Shown: piece by piece, positions 1 to 9,221 of the stretch | Layout: every line of letters begins with the position of its first letter | How positions within the stretch are numbered: position 1 is the stretch's first letter | Assembly (NCBI RefSeq): GCF_003054965.1 | Contig: NZ_MIES01000033.1 | Span: 1,550,001-1,614,000, forward strand | Length of the DNA stretch: 64,000 nucleotides | Direction: 5' to 3' | Source: Saccharospirillum sp. MSK14-1 | GTDB taxonomy: Bacteria; Pseudomonadota; Gammaproteobacteria; Pseudomonadales; Natronospirillaceae | Translations under genes and position numbers: made by a program | Notes under the pieces: generated by a model | What the model saw: the letters and a program-made list of their open reading frames with translations, nothing else | Told to the model about the DNA's origin: nothing | Database searches by the model: none

Positions 1-521
1 TTCAGATTGGCCAGCGCCATGTTATGAACCACCTCGGCGGCGTGTTCATTGCCAGCATAATCGACTTTATTGAAGGTATAGGTCGCATCTGAAACAACCA
101 CCGTTCGATAACCCAAATTACCGGCCATGCGTGCGGTGGCTTCCACTGAGTTATTGGTGATAACACCGACGATAACGACCTCAGTAATGCCTTGTTTGCG
201 CAATTGGGTATCTAAGTCAGTTCGAATAAAAGCGCTGTTGGTGTCCTTTTCAAGGATCCATTCTGCAGCAAGCGGTGCGGCGAAGGCTTTAAAATCATTG
301 CCGTCAGTGCCCGGCAAATACGGTGACCCGGGATCGGTCGACATATGCTTCACATGCAACACTGGCAAGCGCTGTTCTCTCCAAATATTCAGCAGCTTGG
401 AGATTTGCTCTTCCGCTTGTGGATTGTTTCTGACACCCCAGCGAGGATCATCGATGGCGTATTGCAAATCGATCAGCATCAGCAAGGGATTGGACGAGGA
501 AAAGACCACTGCACTCTCCAT
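1..521 (-). CDS. Isochorismatase-fold hydrolase (3' end outside window)
   Basis: The gene is cut by the left edge; 173 residues are visible from an ATG at 519-521. The N-terminal strand LMLIDLQ carries the usual catalytic Asp (D18), and WILEKDTNSAF supplies the Lys (K92). At the nucleophile loop (residues 118-131) the family pattern with Cys reads GVITNNSVEATARM, so the catalytic Cys is replaced by Ser125. The following AGNLGYRTVVVSDATYTF is typical of the family. Members hydrolyse amides, nicotinamide or isochorismate; with Ser at this position the substrate and activity cannot be predicted. It is the third gene of a minus-strand run with 11-bp spacing to its neighbour, so co-transcription is likely. 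No strong ribosome site precedes the ATG. Confidence 0.85.
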   Translation of the reverse strand, partial: MESAVVFSSSNPLLMLIDLQYAIDDPRWGVRNNPQAEEQISKLLNIWREQRLPVLHVKHMSTDPGSPYLPGTDGNDFKAFAAPLAAEWILEKDTNSAFIRTDLDTQLRKQGITEVVIVGVITNNSVEATARMAGNLGYRTVVVSDATYTFNKVDYAGNEHAAEVVHNMALANL

Positions 522-532
522 AGGTTATGGTG

Positions 533-874
533 TTAAAAGTACTGTACTTGCCCAGCTTCCACCACATGGCCAGACTGCACAATTTGAGTCATAACCAGAA
601 TGTCGCTCAACGATTGATCGAAATAAACCGCCAAAGCCTGCGCCAAACCAACTTGCAGTTGATCAACCAGGGCAGTCGACCAGACTGATGGCAAACAAAG
701 CGTCGCTATAATCGGATAACTTTTACCACATTGTTGTTGGGCCGTGATGATATTCACCGTCATCTCATCGGCACCGACTCCAGATTGCGCCGACCACAGT
801 TCCGTAAGATCACCGGCACCCTTTGGGCACAGTGGCGACACAGTGCAGTTCGCTATAGGCACAGGTGCCTCCAT
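533..874 (-). CDS. Small protein of unknown function, possibly tautomerase-like
   Basis: This encodes 113 residues, no signal peptide or membrane segment. The start at 872-874 has TAAGG about 8 bp upstream and lies 9 bp after the stop of the gene before it. The C-terminal part (strand, helix, then a segment ending SGHVVEAGQVQYF) faintly resembles the MIF/4-oxalocrotonate tautomerase fold, but the catalytic Pro directly after Met is absent (sequence starts MEAP), so this is only a guess. Spacing of 9 and 11 bp to both neighbours supports a real gene in a three-gene operon with the isochorismatase-like protein. Confidence 0.6.
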   Translation of the reverse strand: MEAPVPIANCTVSPLCPKGAGDLTELWSAQSGVGADEMTVNIITAQQQCGKSYPIIATLCLPSVWSTALVDQLQVGLAQALAVYFDQSLSDILVMTQIVQSGHVVEAGQVQYF

Positions 875-883
875 TTTTTAACC

Positions 884-1294
884 TTACTCATCGTCTTTAT
901 CTCGAAAATCGGACAGAACAAAAGGCGTACTGGCACGTAGATTTAAGTCAGCCTCGCCGAGGGATTCAAACACCTCATCCAGCTCTACCTGCCAGTCCCC
1001 CTCTTTCCGACGGTGAACGAGCGCATGAAAACCCTGGTTCTTTCGGGCAAGAACCCCCCTGTATTCGACCGGTCCAGAGGTTGTCATCGACTTCACGGAA
1101 GCCACTTGCTTTTGTGCACCGAGATCGTCGGTAATATCCGTGTGCAGTTGCTTTCGTTTTTTTAATTGATCACTCACAGCGAGCATCGTACCGATCGCAA
1201 TCACAATCAATAGAACGACAACCCAGCCTGGTATATTACGTCGCCCATGATCTTCGGCGAGAAACAATAATACTTGTTGAGAAATTTCGTACAT
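884..1294 (-). CDS. Single-pass membrane protein of unknown function
   Basis: This encodes 136 residues. One hydrophobic helix (about residues 23-43, PGWVVVLLIVIAIGTMLAV) follows a short N-terminal segment; the rest is polar and probably cytoplasmic or periplasmic. I recognise no family. It is the first gene of the minus-strand three-gene run ending at the window edge, with its stop 9 bp before the next start. The ATG at 1292-1294 has only a weak GAG upstream, so the start is moderately certain. The 266 bp upstream, towards the divergent YqaE-like gene, must hold both promoters. Confidence 0.6.
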   Translation of the reverse strand: MYEISQQVLLFLAEDHGRRNIPGWVVVLLIVIAIGTMLAVSDQLKKRKQLHTDITDDLGAQKQVASVKSMTTSGPVEYRGVLARKNQGFHALVHRRKEGDWQVELDEVFESLGEADLNLRASTPFVLSDFRDKDDE

Positions 1295-1560
1295 AATGAC
1301 GGCTCGTTGAAATTTTAAATGCTATGTCGCAGGAAAAAGAAAGTGTCCGTTTTTGTCATAGCGTTAGCGGTAAGCCAGAACAACAGATGGCACCAAAACT
1401 TAATTTTTTGTGAAACCCGTTGCGTTATTCCGATTCGCTGATAGCAACCGGAAAGCTTTATATGTTTTAGTGACTCTTACGATCAAATTTACATCCTAGG
1501 TTTTATGGATCGTTTAATAAATGACGTTCAACACACAACAGAGTCAATAAGGGAGGCACC

Positions 1561-1719
1561 ATGGATATTATTCGACTGATTCTCTCAATCCTGCTACCAC
1601 CCGTCGGTGTATTCTTGCAAGTCGGTATCGGTCCGCAATTCTGGATCAACATCCTGCTCACCATCTTGGGGTATTTCCCAGGTGTTATCCATGCGGTTTG
1701 GATTATTGCCAGCCGGTAA
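1561..1719 (+). CDS. Pmp3/YqaE-family small membrane peptide
   Basis: A 52-residue protein, starting MDIIRLILSILLPPVGVFLQ. It has the two hydrophobic hairpin helices and the LPPVGVFLQ...FWINILLTILGYFPG pattern that defines the Pmp3 (UPF0057) family. Relatives in bacteria, fungi and plants are induced by salt, cold or envelope stress and help maintain membrane potential; whether that holds here is inference. A strong ribosome site (GGGAGG, about 1551-1556) precedes the ATG. It is divergent from the gene starting at 1294 and appears monocistronic. Confidence 0.9.
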   Translation: MDIIRLILSILLPPVGVFLQVGIGPQFWINILLTILGYFPGVIHAVWIIASR

Positions 1720-1754
1720 TCGCCTGCTCAGTTTTTTTTAACTGAAGTAGCACT

Positions 1755-1795
1755 GGGTACCCACCACAGCAAGAGTTTATTTAAGGTGGGTGCCC
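1755..1795. terminator. Inverted repeat between convergent genes (weak terminator candidate)
   Basis: GGGTACCCACC (1755-1765) and GGTGGGTGCCC (1785-1795) pair over 11 positions with one G-T wobble around a 19-nt loop. It lies between the ends of the YqaE-like and VOC genes. No U-tract follows on either strand, so a classical intrinsic terminator is not supported. Confidence 0.35.
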
Positions 1796-1798
1796 GGA

Positions 1799-2179
1799 TC
1801 AGAATACAACAAAGGCTAATTTATTACCGTCTGGATCGCGCACATAGGCTGCGTAGAAACCATCACCATATTGTGGTCGATATCCCGGCTCTCCCTCAGA
1901 GCTTCCACCTTGTTCCATAGCAGCTTTATAGGCTCGATCAACCACAGCAATATCGAGACACCGAAAAGCAGTCATGGTTCCATTTCCAACATTGGCTTGC
2001 TCACCATCAAAGGGATATCCAACAAAGAAGCGGGGATAGTCTTTATCCACTAGCTTGCCATAGGACACCGACAATTCATCGTTCCAACAAAGCTCCATGT
2101 CCATGGCCGCAAATACTGGGTCATAAAAGTTCCGGGCTTTTGTCAGATCTTTAGTACCAACCATGGTGTATGCGAGCAT
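1799..2179 (-). CDS. VOC-superfamily (glyoxalase/bleomycin-resistance fold) protein
   Basis: This encodes 126 residues with the paired beta-alpha-beta-beta-beta pattern of the vicinal oxygen chelate fold. It opens MLAYTMVGTKDLTKARNFYD and closes with YVRDPDGNKLAFVVF, the typical C-terminal motif. I chose the ATG at 2177-2179 because AGAGGGA lies at proper distance; an in-frame ATG 39 bp further upstream has no such site. VOC proteins include glyoxalases, dioxygenases and drug-binding proteins; nothing here fixes the substrate. It stands alone between convergent and co-directional neighbours. Confidence 0.85.
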   Translation of the reverse strand: MLAYTMVGTKDLTKARNFYDPVFAAMDMELCWNDELSVSYGKLVDKDYPRFFVGYPFDGEQANVGNGTMTAFRCLDIAVVDRAYKAAMEQGGSSEGEPGYRPQYGDGFYAAYVRDPDGNKLAFVVF

Positions 2180-2246
2180 ACTGATTTCCCTCTTAGCTGA
2201 GCTGTACGGTAGTGACAACAGACCGATTATTCGCTGTTTTCTGTGG

Positions 2247-2945
2247 TCATGTAATTAGCAGAATTTCATACCATAAGGCCGAAGACTGATGCCACTCTAC
2301 AATATGATCAAACTCATAATACCTGTCAGTGGTCTCTATCCGTATGGATTGATTGAGTTCTTTTTTAAGCCAGAACTTTTTAGGCACCAACCACGAAATA
2401 AAGCTGGGTTTTGGTACTTCAAACAAAGCGACATAACCAAAATCACAATGCCGGTTTACCAGCCCATTGCTAATCGGGGTAACAACCCAAAGCCTGTTTT
2501 CCATATCCCGCGTACACCGATCATCCACAAAGCGGGACTCGAAAACATACTCACCAACCAACTCCAATTCTGTTTCTTCATCGGCCAGTTCAGCAGCGAC
2601 GGAAACAACATTCTGGCCGTTAAATTCAATGCTGAAAAACAAGTAATTGCCATTAGCCACCGAGAGACGCTCGATATCCGATGAGCTTGCTATTACGCCA
2701 TGTTCAACAGTAATAACGGAATCATCGACCCGAAAGTCTGAGTGCCAGCTGTAGTTACCGTTAAAAGCGTATCCGGCTTTCCAGTTGGGAAAATATTCGG
2801 GGTAATCATCGACTTCCAGGCCGTACTTATAGGTCGTCGTACAGCCTGCCAATAACAACGCTGGTAACAATCCTGCAGCGATGAGCAAATTTAGAGACTG
2901 ACGCTTCAGCGTTAGCAAGGTGCGACTCCTGCAATAAAAGGCCAA
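2247..2945 (-). CDS. Lipoprotein of unknown function
   Basis: This encodes 232 residues. A basic start, hydrophobic core and lipobox LLAGC (Cys35) show a type II signal peptide, so the mature protein is lipid-anchored from Cys35 and begins CTTTYKYGLEVDD. The remainder is beta-rich and rich in Trp, Tyr and Asp, with no recognised domain. The signal peptide would also work from a start further in, so the exact start is uncertain. It is followed by the VOC gene with a 67-bp gap and is probably transcribed separately. Confidence 0.75.
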   Translation of the reverse strand: MAFYCRSRTLLTLKRQSLNLLIAAGLLPALLLAGCTTTYKYGLEVDDYPEYFPNWKAGYAFNGNYSWHSDFRVDDSVITVEHGVIASSSDIERLSVANGNYLFFSIEFNGQNVVSVAAELADEETELELVGEYVFESRFVDDRCTRDMENRLWVVTPISNGLVNRHCDFGYVALFEVPKPSFISWLVPKKFWLKKELNQSIRIETTDRYYEFDHIVEWHQSSALWYEILLIT

Positions 2946-3046
2946 CTTAATTCATCCGGTAAATGTCACGGCCGAAACAATGTTACACGGTAAGGCGGTC
3001 TTGTCGACGGGAGCGGCCGTTATATTTTGGCTGTGGTCGCAGGCTC

Positions 3047-4186
3047 TTAAAACTCAAAACCCAGCTGACGCAACCAGGCTTCCGCCTCAACGGGTACATG
3101 GCTGAGTTGTGCCGCGGCGAGTTCGCGACGCTTGGGATAGGCTTTACGTAAGGCATCAAAATCGGTGGGCTGAACAGCGCCTTCTTTGACGCTTTGATGC
3201 ATTGCGACGGTGTCGCGGGCGGGGTCGTGTAAGGCTTGAATCAGTTCGCTGCCGAGCTGTTCTGGGTTGGCAGTATTGAAGAACTGAGCATCCAGTTTTG
3301 GTGCCTCGGGATAATCGGGGCCTTGGGGCAGAGGCTTACCCGCCCAATGATGCAAGGCTTCGGCGAGCATGCGGGTGCCGGTCCATTTGCCTTCCTGGCT
3401 GTAACCGGCCACGTGCGGACTGGCGTGTTCAACAGCATTCAGTAAGCGCTCGCTAACTCTGGGCTCATCTGGCCAAACATCCAGAACGACGTTGATTCGA
3501 TCGTCATCAAGAGCCTGCTGCAGTGGGGCCTCTTGAATCACGGGACCCCGCCCGGCGTTAATAAGCCAGGTGCCGGGTTTTAACTGCGCCAGCTCTTCGG
3601 CGCCAATCATGCCGTGAGTCGCGTGTTGTCCATCGCGAACCAGTGGTGCATGCAGACAGACGATGTCGGCGGCCATTAGCACGGTGTTTAGGTCGGTAAA
3701 GCCGTTGCTGCCTTCGCGTTCGGCCCGTGGAGGATCACTGACCAGAGTCCGCACGCCCAAGGCGTTCAGCCGCTTGGCGAGTAAGCCGCCGACATTGCCG
3801 GCGCCGACGATGCCGATGGTTTGCTGCCACCAGCCGAGATCATGATCGAGATGCAAACGTGCGAAGACAGAGAGTACCCAGTCAACGACAGATTGCGCGT
3901 TGCATCCTGGGGCGTGGTGAAAGGTAATGCCCTGCTCAGCCAACCAATCCGTATCAACGTGGTCGGTGCCAATGGTGGCACTGCCCACAAAACGAACGGG
4001 TGTGCCTTCCAGCAGTTCGGCGTTAACTTGGGTAACGGAGCGGACCAAGAGAACGTCCGTTTCCATTAAGTCAGCTTTGGTGAGCGTACGGCCCGGCCGG
4101 CGCGTTAACGATACCGCGAGCCCGGAGAACCAGGGCTCGACATGTGGCATGTTTTCATCCGCGAGAATGCGCAGGCCAGCGGCCAT
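3047..4186 (-). CDS. pdxB: Erythronate-4-phosphate dehydrogenase PdxB
   Basis: A 379-residue NAD-dependent 2-hydroxyacid dehydrogenase that oxidises 4-phosphoerythronate in DXP-dependent pyridoxal phosphate synthesis. The N-terminus LRILADENMP is the family signature. The Rossmann motif GIVGAGNVGG (about residues 124-133) binds NAD, and NAGRGPV, DVWPDEP and the HVAGYS motif (catalytic His region) follow. The C-terminal PdxB-specific dimerisation extension (about 285-379) separates it from SerA and GhrB. The length equals the family norm. It starts 3 bp after the stop of the helicase gene, so the two are probably translationally coupled. Confidence 0.95.
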   Translation of the reverse strand: MAAGLRILADENMPHVEPWFSGLAVSLTRRPGRTLTKADLMETDVLLVRSVTQVNAELLEGTPVRFVGSATIGTDHVDTDWLAEQGITFHHAPGCNAQSVVDWVLSVFARLHLDHDLGWWQQTIGIVGAGNVGGLLAKRLNALGVRTLVSDPPRAEREGSNGFTDLNTVLMAADIVCLHAPLVRDGQHATHGMIGAEELAQLKPGTWLINAGRGPVIQEAPLQQALDDDRINVVLDVWPDEPRVSERLLNAVEHASPHVAGYSQEGKWTGTRMLAEALHHWAGKPLPQGPDYPEAPKLDAQFFNTANPEQLGSELIQALHDPARDTVAMHQSVKEGAVQPTDFDALRKAYPKRRELAAAQLSHVPVEAEAWLRQLGFEF

Positions 4187-4189
4187 GAC

Positions 4190-5608
4190 TCAGACGTTGC
4201 CTGGCTGGCGTTCAGTTGGGGCTTCGTTGCCCGGGCCATAAGAGGCGGCTTCGTCTTCATCGACATTTGACTGAGAGACGACATCATTCTGCTCAGCCTG
4301 CTCGGCCTCAGCGGTTGCTGCCGCATCGTCAGAGGCTTGCAGGTCTTGCAGCCAATGCTCTGGAGGCTGCTCCAGATCGATCTTGCGTTTGATGTAGTCT
4401 TCAATCGCAGGAATCTGGAAGGAGTCGTCTTCACAGGCGAAGCTGATCGACTGGCCTTTGGCGCCGGCACGGCCGGTGCGGCCAATGCGGTGTACGTAAT
4501 CTTCCGGGTCTTCCGGCAGAGTGTAGTTGACCACGTGAGAAACACCGTCAACGTGAATACCGCGACCGGCTACATCAGTGGCAACCAGGACCTGAACCTT
4601 GCCTTCTTTGAAGTTATCGAGCGTTTTCACTCGCTTGGCCTGGGGTACTTCACCCGACAATACCTGATTCTGAATGCCATCTTTGCGCAGGCGATCACTC
4701 AGGTCACGTACGATGTCGCGGCGGTTAGCAAACACCATCACTTTGTCTGCACCGGGCTGTTTCAAAGCGTGACGCAACAGGTTGTACTTGTCTTCAGCGG
4801 TCACCAGATACACATGCTGCTCAACTTGCTCTGCAGTCTTCACCTTAGGTTCTACTTCGACGCGAACCGCATCTTTGGTCCAGCGCTCCGCCAGATTCAG
4901 GATGTCGTAAGAGAAGGTGGCGCTGAACATCAACGTCTGGCGCTCTTCGTTACGCGGTGTTGCGCGGACGATGGATTTGATGTCTGGAATAAAGCCCATG
5001 TCGAGCATGCGGTCGGCTTCATCAATCACCAGGGTTTCCACCTGATCCAGGAAGACTTCCTTACGGTTCATAAAGTCGAGCAAACGACCTGGGGTAGCAA
5101 CCAGAATGTCCAGACGGCTTTCCTGCAACTGCTTACGCTGTTTATCCATATCCATGCCCCCCACCAGAGCGGCCACTTTCAGGCGGCTGTGCTTGGTCAG
5201 CAGTTTGGCATCTTCAGCGATTTGCAGCGCCAATTCACGTGTCGGCGCCAGAATCAGCGCTCGGGGTTCGCCCGCGAACTGATCGGGGAGGCGATGCTCC
5301 ATCAGGTCGGTGATGACGGTAATCAGGAAAGCAGCGGTTTTGCCGGTACCGGTCTGGGCTTTACCGATGCAGTCGTGGCCAGCCAGCGTATACGGCAATG
5401 TCATGCCCTGAATCGGGCTGCAGTATTCGTAATTCAGCTCGTGGATTGCGCGCATCAAGGCGATGGGCAGGAAGAGGTCGTGGAATCGGACTTTGCCAGG
5501 AGCTTCAGGAACTTTGAATTGCGAGATATGCCAACGGGGTTTACGGGGTTTACGAGATTGATTGGTCACAGAGTCACACTTAATTGCTTGCGCCTGCCAG
5601 CGATTCAA
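4190..5608 (-). CDS. rhlB: DEAD-box ATP-dependent RNA helicase, RhlB type
   Basis: This encodes 472 residues with all DEAD-box motifs: Q motif near 66, Walker A AQTGTGKT (84-91), APTREL (121-126), ATPGR (171-175), DEAD (196-199), SAT (229-231), and [10 protein letters not shown] in the second RecA domain. The segment [19 protein letters not shown] matches Pseudomonas-type RhlB, a component of RNA degradosomes. The tail after about residue 420 is acidic, low-complexity and probably disordered. The start is uncertain: neither this ATG nor the in-frame GTG at 5567-5569 has a good ribosome site. pdxB follows after 3 bp. Confidence 0.9.
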   Translation of the reverse strand: MNRWQAQAIKCDSVTNQSRKPRKPRWHISQFKVPEAPGKVRFHDLFLPIALMRAIHELNYEYCSPIQGMTLPYTLAGHDCIGKAQTGTGKTAAFLITVITDLMEHRLPDQFAGEPRALILAPTRELALQIAEDAKLLTKHSRLKVAALVGGMDMDKQRKQLQESRLDILVATPGRLLDFMNRKEVFLDQVETLVIDEADRMLDMGFIPDIKSIVRATPRNEERQTLMFSATFSYDILNLAERWTKDAVRVEVEPKVKTAEQVEQHVYLVTAEDKYNLLRHALKQPGADKVMVFANRRDIVRDLSDRLRKDGIQNQVLSGEVPQAKRVKTLDNFKEGKVQVLVATDVAGRGIHVDGVSHVVNYTLPEDPEDYVHRIGRTGRAGAKGQSISFACEDDSFQIPAIEDYIKRKIDLEQPPEHWLQDLQASDDAAATAEAEQAEQNDVVSQSNVDEDEAASYGPGNEAPTERQPGNV

Positions 5609-6049
5609 CGGCTGGGGCGTCGATTACTTGATAGCCATCCCGACCGGACCAATGCCGGCAATATGGGGGCCTGCCATTGTTCGAACCCGGTGCTCTGAGG
5701 CCGCCAGGGTACGAACCGTTACTGCTTTGCTCCAAGGAGCGACGAAAGAACTCGATCGCCAACCAGGGCGTTCGATCAACCCGAACCGAGTCGCGAACCT
5801 GATTTCAGCACGCGCCAATTGCCGGGGGCGGCGATTGTAGCGCATTTTTCGGCCAGTCTCGAATTTCTCAAACGGTCCGTTTGAAATACGCCAAAACCAT
5901 CGCTTTGATGACTGACCTTGCTGCTTGGCGAGGCTGCCGCTAGTCTTACCTTTCGGATTGGACACAGCGTACCATCCGATAGGGAGCACCTGGCGGGACC
6001 GCCAGGTTCACTTAGGGAGCCGGAGGTTCCCGCCAAGGAGACTGCAATT
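5609..6049. other. Intergenic region between the divergent helicase and EAL genes
   Basis: There are 441 bp with no gene I can support. Both divergent promoters must lie here. The only clear structure is the hairpin pair at 5988-6034 near the EAL gene. Minus-strand open frames in this stretch lack ribosome sites and protein-like composition. Confidence 0.6.
5988..6034 (+). promoter_or_regulatory. Two leader hairpins with a competing pairing, upstream of the EAL gene
   Basis: ACCTGGCGG (5988-5996) pairs perfectly with CCGCCAGGT (5999-6007). GGGAGCC (6015-6021) pairs with GGTTCCC (6025-6031). GGCGGGA (5992-5998) could instead pair with TCCCGCC (6028-6034), which touches the ribosome site AAGGAG (6035-6040). 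The pairings are visible in the sequence; a regulatory switch is inference. It does not look like a known c-di-GMP riboswitch. Confidence 0.35.
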
Positions 6050-8659
6050 GTGAAGTACTGGTTCATCCCGATCTGGATGATTCTGGTGATTGCATCGGTC
6101 CGGGCGGCAGAGCCTATATTGGAACTGCAGCCTGATATCGATCGAGTCAATATGGCTGATTACAGCCACACCTGGATCGATCCGGCGGCGGATACCGATT
6201 GGCAGCAAGCCTATCAACATTATCAGGCCGGAGAATTCCAGCCTCCCAGCGGCCAGCCGCCTAACATCGGCTACAGCGCGAGCAGTCTATGGGTGGCCAT
6301 GCCGATTGTGGCGAACAACCGAGGCTCGGCGCCACAGCGTTTTCATGCCATGGTGTCCTTCGATTACCCCACCATCGATTGGATTGACGCCTGGCTGATC
6401 AAGAACGACGCTCCCATCCAACGCTTCTACGACGGCGACCGCGAGCCGCATCCCAGCCAGAATGAAGCGACCTTCCGTCCACACCTGGCCATGTCTTTTA
6501 ATTACAACGATGGGCAGTACGTCCTGCTGGCGCGGTTACGCAGCCAAGGTTCCGTTCAGGCACCCATCACCCTGTGGGACGAAAACGAGTTCTATCGCCA
6601 ACTGCCAACCCAAAACTTTATCTGGGGAACCTTCTACGGCGCCATTCTCTTTGTGTTGGTGTTCAACCTCTTCTTGTGGATCAGTACCCGGCGCGCCATC
6701 TATCCGCCTTACTTGTTGTTCGTCTTTGGCATGTCCATTTGCGTGGCCTTGCTCAATGGTCACAGCCGGTTATTGCTCGGCCAGACCATCTCCGTGCATC
6801 TGGTCAATTGGGCTCCGGAATTCGGCATTATTGGCTTTATCGGTCTGATTCTGTTTACCCAGGGTGTGCTGCGCACCCGCCAGCTGGGTTTGATGCACCG
6901 GCTGTTAAACGTCACTTTAATCATCAATTTAATACCGATCCTGCTCAGCCCCTGGTTAAGTTATCGCTGGATCAGCGTTTTTGTGTTGGTCGATTTAATC
7001 TGGTTACTGGGCTTGAGTCTGACCACCGGTGCCGTAGCACTGCGTCGCCAGCGACGCATTGCGCTGTTTTACCTGACCTCCTGGCTGCCATTCCTGGCTG
7101 CTGCCATGCTGTTTATGGCCCGCAACGCGGGTTGGGTTCCGGTCGATCCGATCACCCAATACGCTCTACCTGCAGGGCTGGTGATGGCCGTTGCATTGCT
7201 GTCACTGGTGATTGCCGACAGTTTAAAACAAGCCGAGTCGTCGGCGCGCGATGCACTGGATCGTGAACGGCGCGCGCTGCGGGCCTTGGCTCGTAATCAG
7301 GAAGAGACCACGCGTCAGGCGTTACGTGACCCAACCACGGGTTTGCCAAACAAGGCCCAGGTCGCGCAATTTATTGACGGGCTCGACTCGGATGAGCCGC
7401 TGCGGCTGGTCATCTTCCGCCCCGACAATCTGCGTGAATTGCTCAATACGCTCGGTGAATCCAACGTCGACCAATTGACTCGCAGCGCGGCACAGCGCAT
7501 TGAGTCACTGCCCTTGCATCACTTCGGCGCTCGCGTTTTGAACCCGGGCGAACCCCATCCGCGCCGTATCGCTCAGGTGGAAGGTCGCAATTTCCTGATG
7601 ATTTTAGAGAACGGTCCGGACGGACGAACGCTCGCCGACCTGGCGTCTGCTGCGGAAGCGGCGCTGAATGAAGCCATCGCGTTACCCGGTCTGGATATCG
7701 CGGTTCAATGCCGACTGGGTTCATCGCGATTGCCCGAAGACGGCCGCACATTGGGTACGTTGATCCGTAAAGCGCAGGTCGCCGTGGATCAGGCCATCGC
7801 GCAAAACCGTCTCTTTTTGGAATACCGCGCCGATACCGATCCGTACCAACCGGAACGCCTGCGCCTGGCGTATCGTTTAAAACAGGCCATTGCCCGTGAT
7901 GAATTGATGTTGCATTTCCAGCCTCAGCGGCGCTTAAGCAATAACGAAGTGTATGGCGTTGAAGCCCTGGTACGGTGGCCACAAGCCGATGGGCAGTTCA
8001 TCCCTCCCGGCGATTTCATTCCCATCGCCGAACGCACCGGCCTGATGCCCGCATTAACCGATTGGGTCATTCAAGCGGCCTGTCGGGCGGCGGCTCAATT
8101 GCAAGCAGCGGGTTGGCCGTTGTGTGTTTCCATCAACCTCTGTGCGGGCGACCTGACCCGGCCTAACCTGCCCGCTCGCCTGATCAGTACGCTGGCCGAT
8201 CATCAGTTAGACCCGAGCGCCTTAACGGTGGAAATTACCGAATCGATGCTGATAGATGATTGGACGCCCACGGTTGCCAATCTGGATCAGTTACGCCGTG
8301 CAGGCATTCAGGTTTCGTTGGATGATTTTGGTACGGGCTATTCATCGCTGTCTTACTTACACGCCTTGCCCATCGATTGCCTGAAAGTCGACCAGCACTT
8401 TGTGCAGCAATTGCAGACCAGCGCCTCGGCTGAGGTTTTGGTGCGCTCTATTGTGCAACTGGCAAAGGCATTGGGATTGGATATCGTTGCCGAAGGCGTG
8501 GAAAACGAAGCAACGGTCCAGCATCTGGATCGGCTGGGTTGCGGCGCTATTCAGGGATACTGGCTGGCTCGGCCGATGCCATTGGACGCCTTACAAACCT
8601 GGTTAAGCGAATCGACCGGCCCGGTGATTAATTCGGCCGCCGGTCACGACAGCCATTGA
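6050..8659 (+). CDS. Membrane-bound c-di-GMP phosphodiesterase (7TMR-DISM, degenerate GGDEF, EAL)
   Basis: This encodes 869 residues from a GTG start at 6050-6052, chosen because AAGGAG lies 9 bp upstream and a signal peptide follows (WMILVIASVRAAEP). A periplasmic 7TMR-DISM sensory domain (about 25-170) is followed by roughly seven membrane helices (about 185-385), a GGDEF-like domain from about 425 and an EAL domain (about 605-860). The GGDEF site reads VEGRNF, so cyclase activity is unlikely. EAL catalytic elements are present: EALVRW, the SINLC Asn, EITES, DDFGTGYSS, LKVDQ, AEGVE and QGYW. It probably hydrolyses c-di-GMP in response to an external signal. Confidence 0.92.
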   Translation: MKYWFIPIWMILVIASVRAAEPILELQPDIDRVNMADYSHTWIDPAADTDWQQAYQHYQAGEFQPPSGQPPNIGYSASSLWVAMPIVANNRGSAPQRFHAMVSFDYPTIDWIDAWLIKNDAPIQRFYDGDREPHPSQNEATFRPHLAMSFNYNDGQYVLLARLRSQGSVQAPITLWDENEFYRQLPTQNFIWGTFYGAILFVLVFNLFLWISTRRAIYPPYLLFVFGMSICVALLNGHSRLLLGQTISVHLVNWAPEFGIIGFIGLILFTQGVLRTRQLGLMHRLLNVTLIINLIPILLSPWLSYRWISVFVLVDLIWLLGLSLTTGAVALRRQRRIALFYLTSWLPFLAAAMLFMARNAGWVPVDPITQYALPAGLVMAVALLSLVIADSLKQAESSARDALDRERRALRALARNQEETTRQALRDPTTGLPNKAQVAQFIDGLDSDEPLRLVIFRPDNLRELLNTLGESNVDQLTRSAAQRIESLPLHHFGARVLNPGEPHPRRIAQVEGRNFLMILENGPDGRTLADLASAAEAALNEAIALPGLDIAVQCRLGSSRLPEDGRTLGTLIRKAQVAVDQAIAQNRLFLEYRADTDPYQPERLRLAYRLKQAIARDELMLHFQPQRRLSNNEVYGVEALVRWPQADGQFIPPGDFIPIAERTGLMPALTDWVIQAACRAAAQLQAAGWPLCVSINLCAGDLTRPNLPARLISTLADHQLDPSALTVEITESMLIDDWTPTVANLDQLRRAGIQVSLDDFGTGYSSLSYLHALPIDCLKVDQHFVQQLQTSASAEVLVRSIVQLAKALGLDIVAEGVENEATVQHLDRLGCGAIQGYWLARPMPLDALQTWLSESTGPVINSAAGHDSH

Positions 8660-8663
8660 TCCC

Positions 8664-9221
8664 TCACGCGGGCAACGCCGCAAAATCGTCAGCGGTCGGC
8701 CAGCGTTGCCCAAAACCGTGTGACAGCTGTTGCACCACTTGGTGAGCGCGGTCGGGCAAGCCATCGTGCAGATAACCTAGGGCTTGACGCTGTACCGCTT
8801 CACGGAAAGGACGACTGTCGGAGTCCTCGCCGCCCAGATTATCCCGGCTGGTGCGAAACCGCCGCCCACACGCCTGTGCGAACCACCACTCTAATGCCTG
8901 GGGTTTGACTTCAACCTGTTCAAAAGCCGCTTGCTGCTGGGCATTGCGTCCATCCGGACAATACCAATAGCCATAATCGTCCAACAGCCGCCGCTCCGGC
9001 CCGGCCACGCACCAGTGCGCCAACTCATGCAACGCCGAATTGAAGTAGCCATGAGCAAAGACAATGCAGTGCAGCGACCGCTCTTCAGCAGCCGGCACAT
9101 AAATGGGTTCATCAACGCCTGCCACCAGTTGCGTCTGCCACTGGCGAGTCAGCCAGGGATTCAGGCAAGCCAACAGGCGGTCGACGTCGGGTTCCCAATG
9201 TTCTGCAGCAAGTCGTTTCAT
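8664..9221 (-). CDS. epmC: Elongation factor P hydroxylase EpmC
   Basis: This encodes 185 residues of the EpmC/YfcM family, which hydroxylates the beta-lysylated lysine of EF-P. The metal-site motif HELAHW (about 66-71), the surrounding FAHGYFNSALHELAHWCVAG and the WWFAQACGR region are diagnostic. The length matches the E. coli protein. Its stop lies 4 bp from the convergent EAL gene and it is divergent from the MATE gene, so it is monocistronic. epmA and epmB are not in this window. Confidence 0.92.
   Translation of the reverse strand: MKRLAAEHWEPDVDRLLACLNPWLTRQWQTQLVAGVDEPIYVPAAEERSLHCIVFAHGYFNSALHELAHWCVAGPERRLLDDYGYWYCPDGRNAQQQAAFEQVEVKPQALEWWFAQACGRRFRTSRDNLGGEDSDSRPFREAVQRQALGYLHDGLPDRAHQVVQQLSHGFGQRWPTADDFAALPA

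Noticed and set aside
4337-5698. Long plus-strand frame antisense to the helicase
   Set aside because: It mirrors the conserved RhlB gene and lacks a ribosome site.
5624-5989. 121-codon minus-strand frame upstream of the helicase
   Set aside because: Basic, low-complexity translation without ribosome site; it overlaps the leader hairpins.
5918-6049. c-di-GMP riboswitch before the EAL gene
   Set aside because: I see no GEMM-type conserved core, only simple hairpins.
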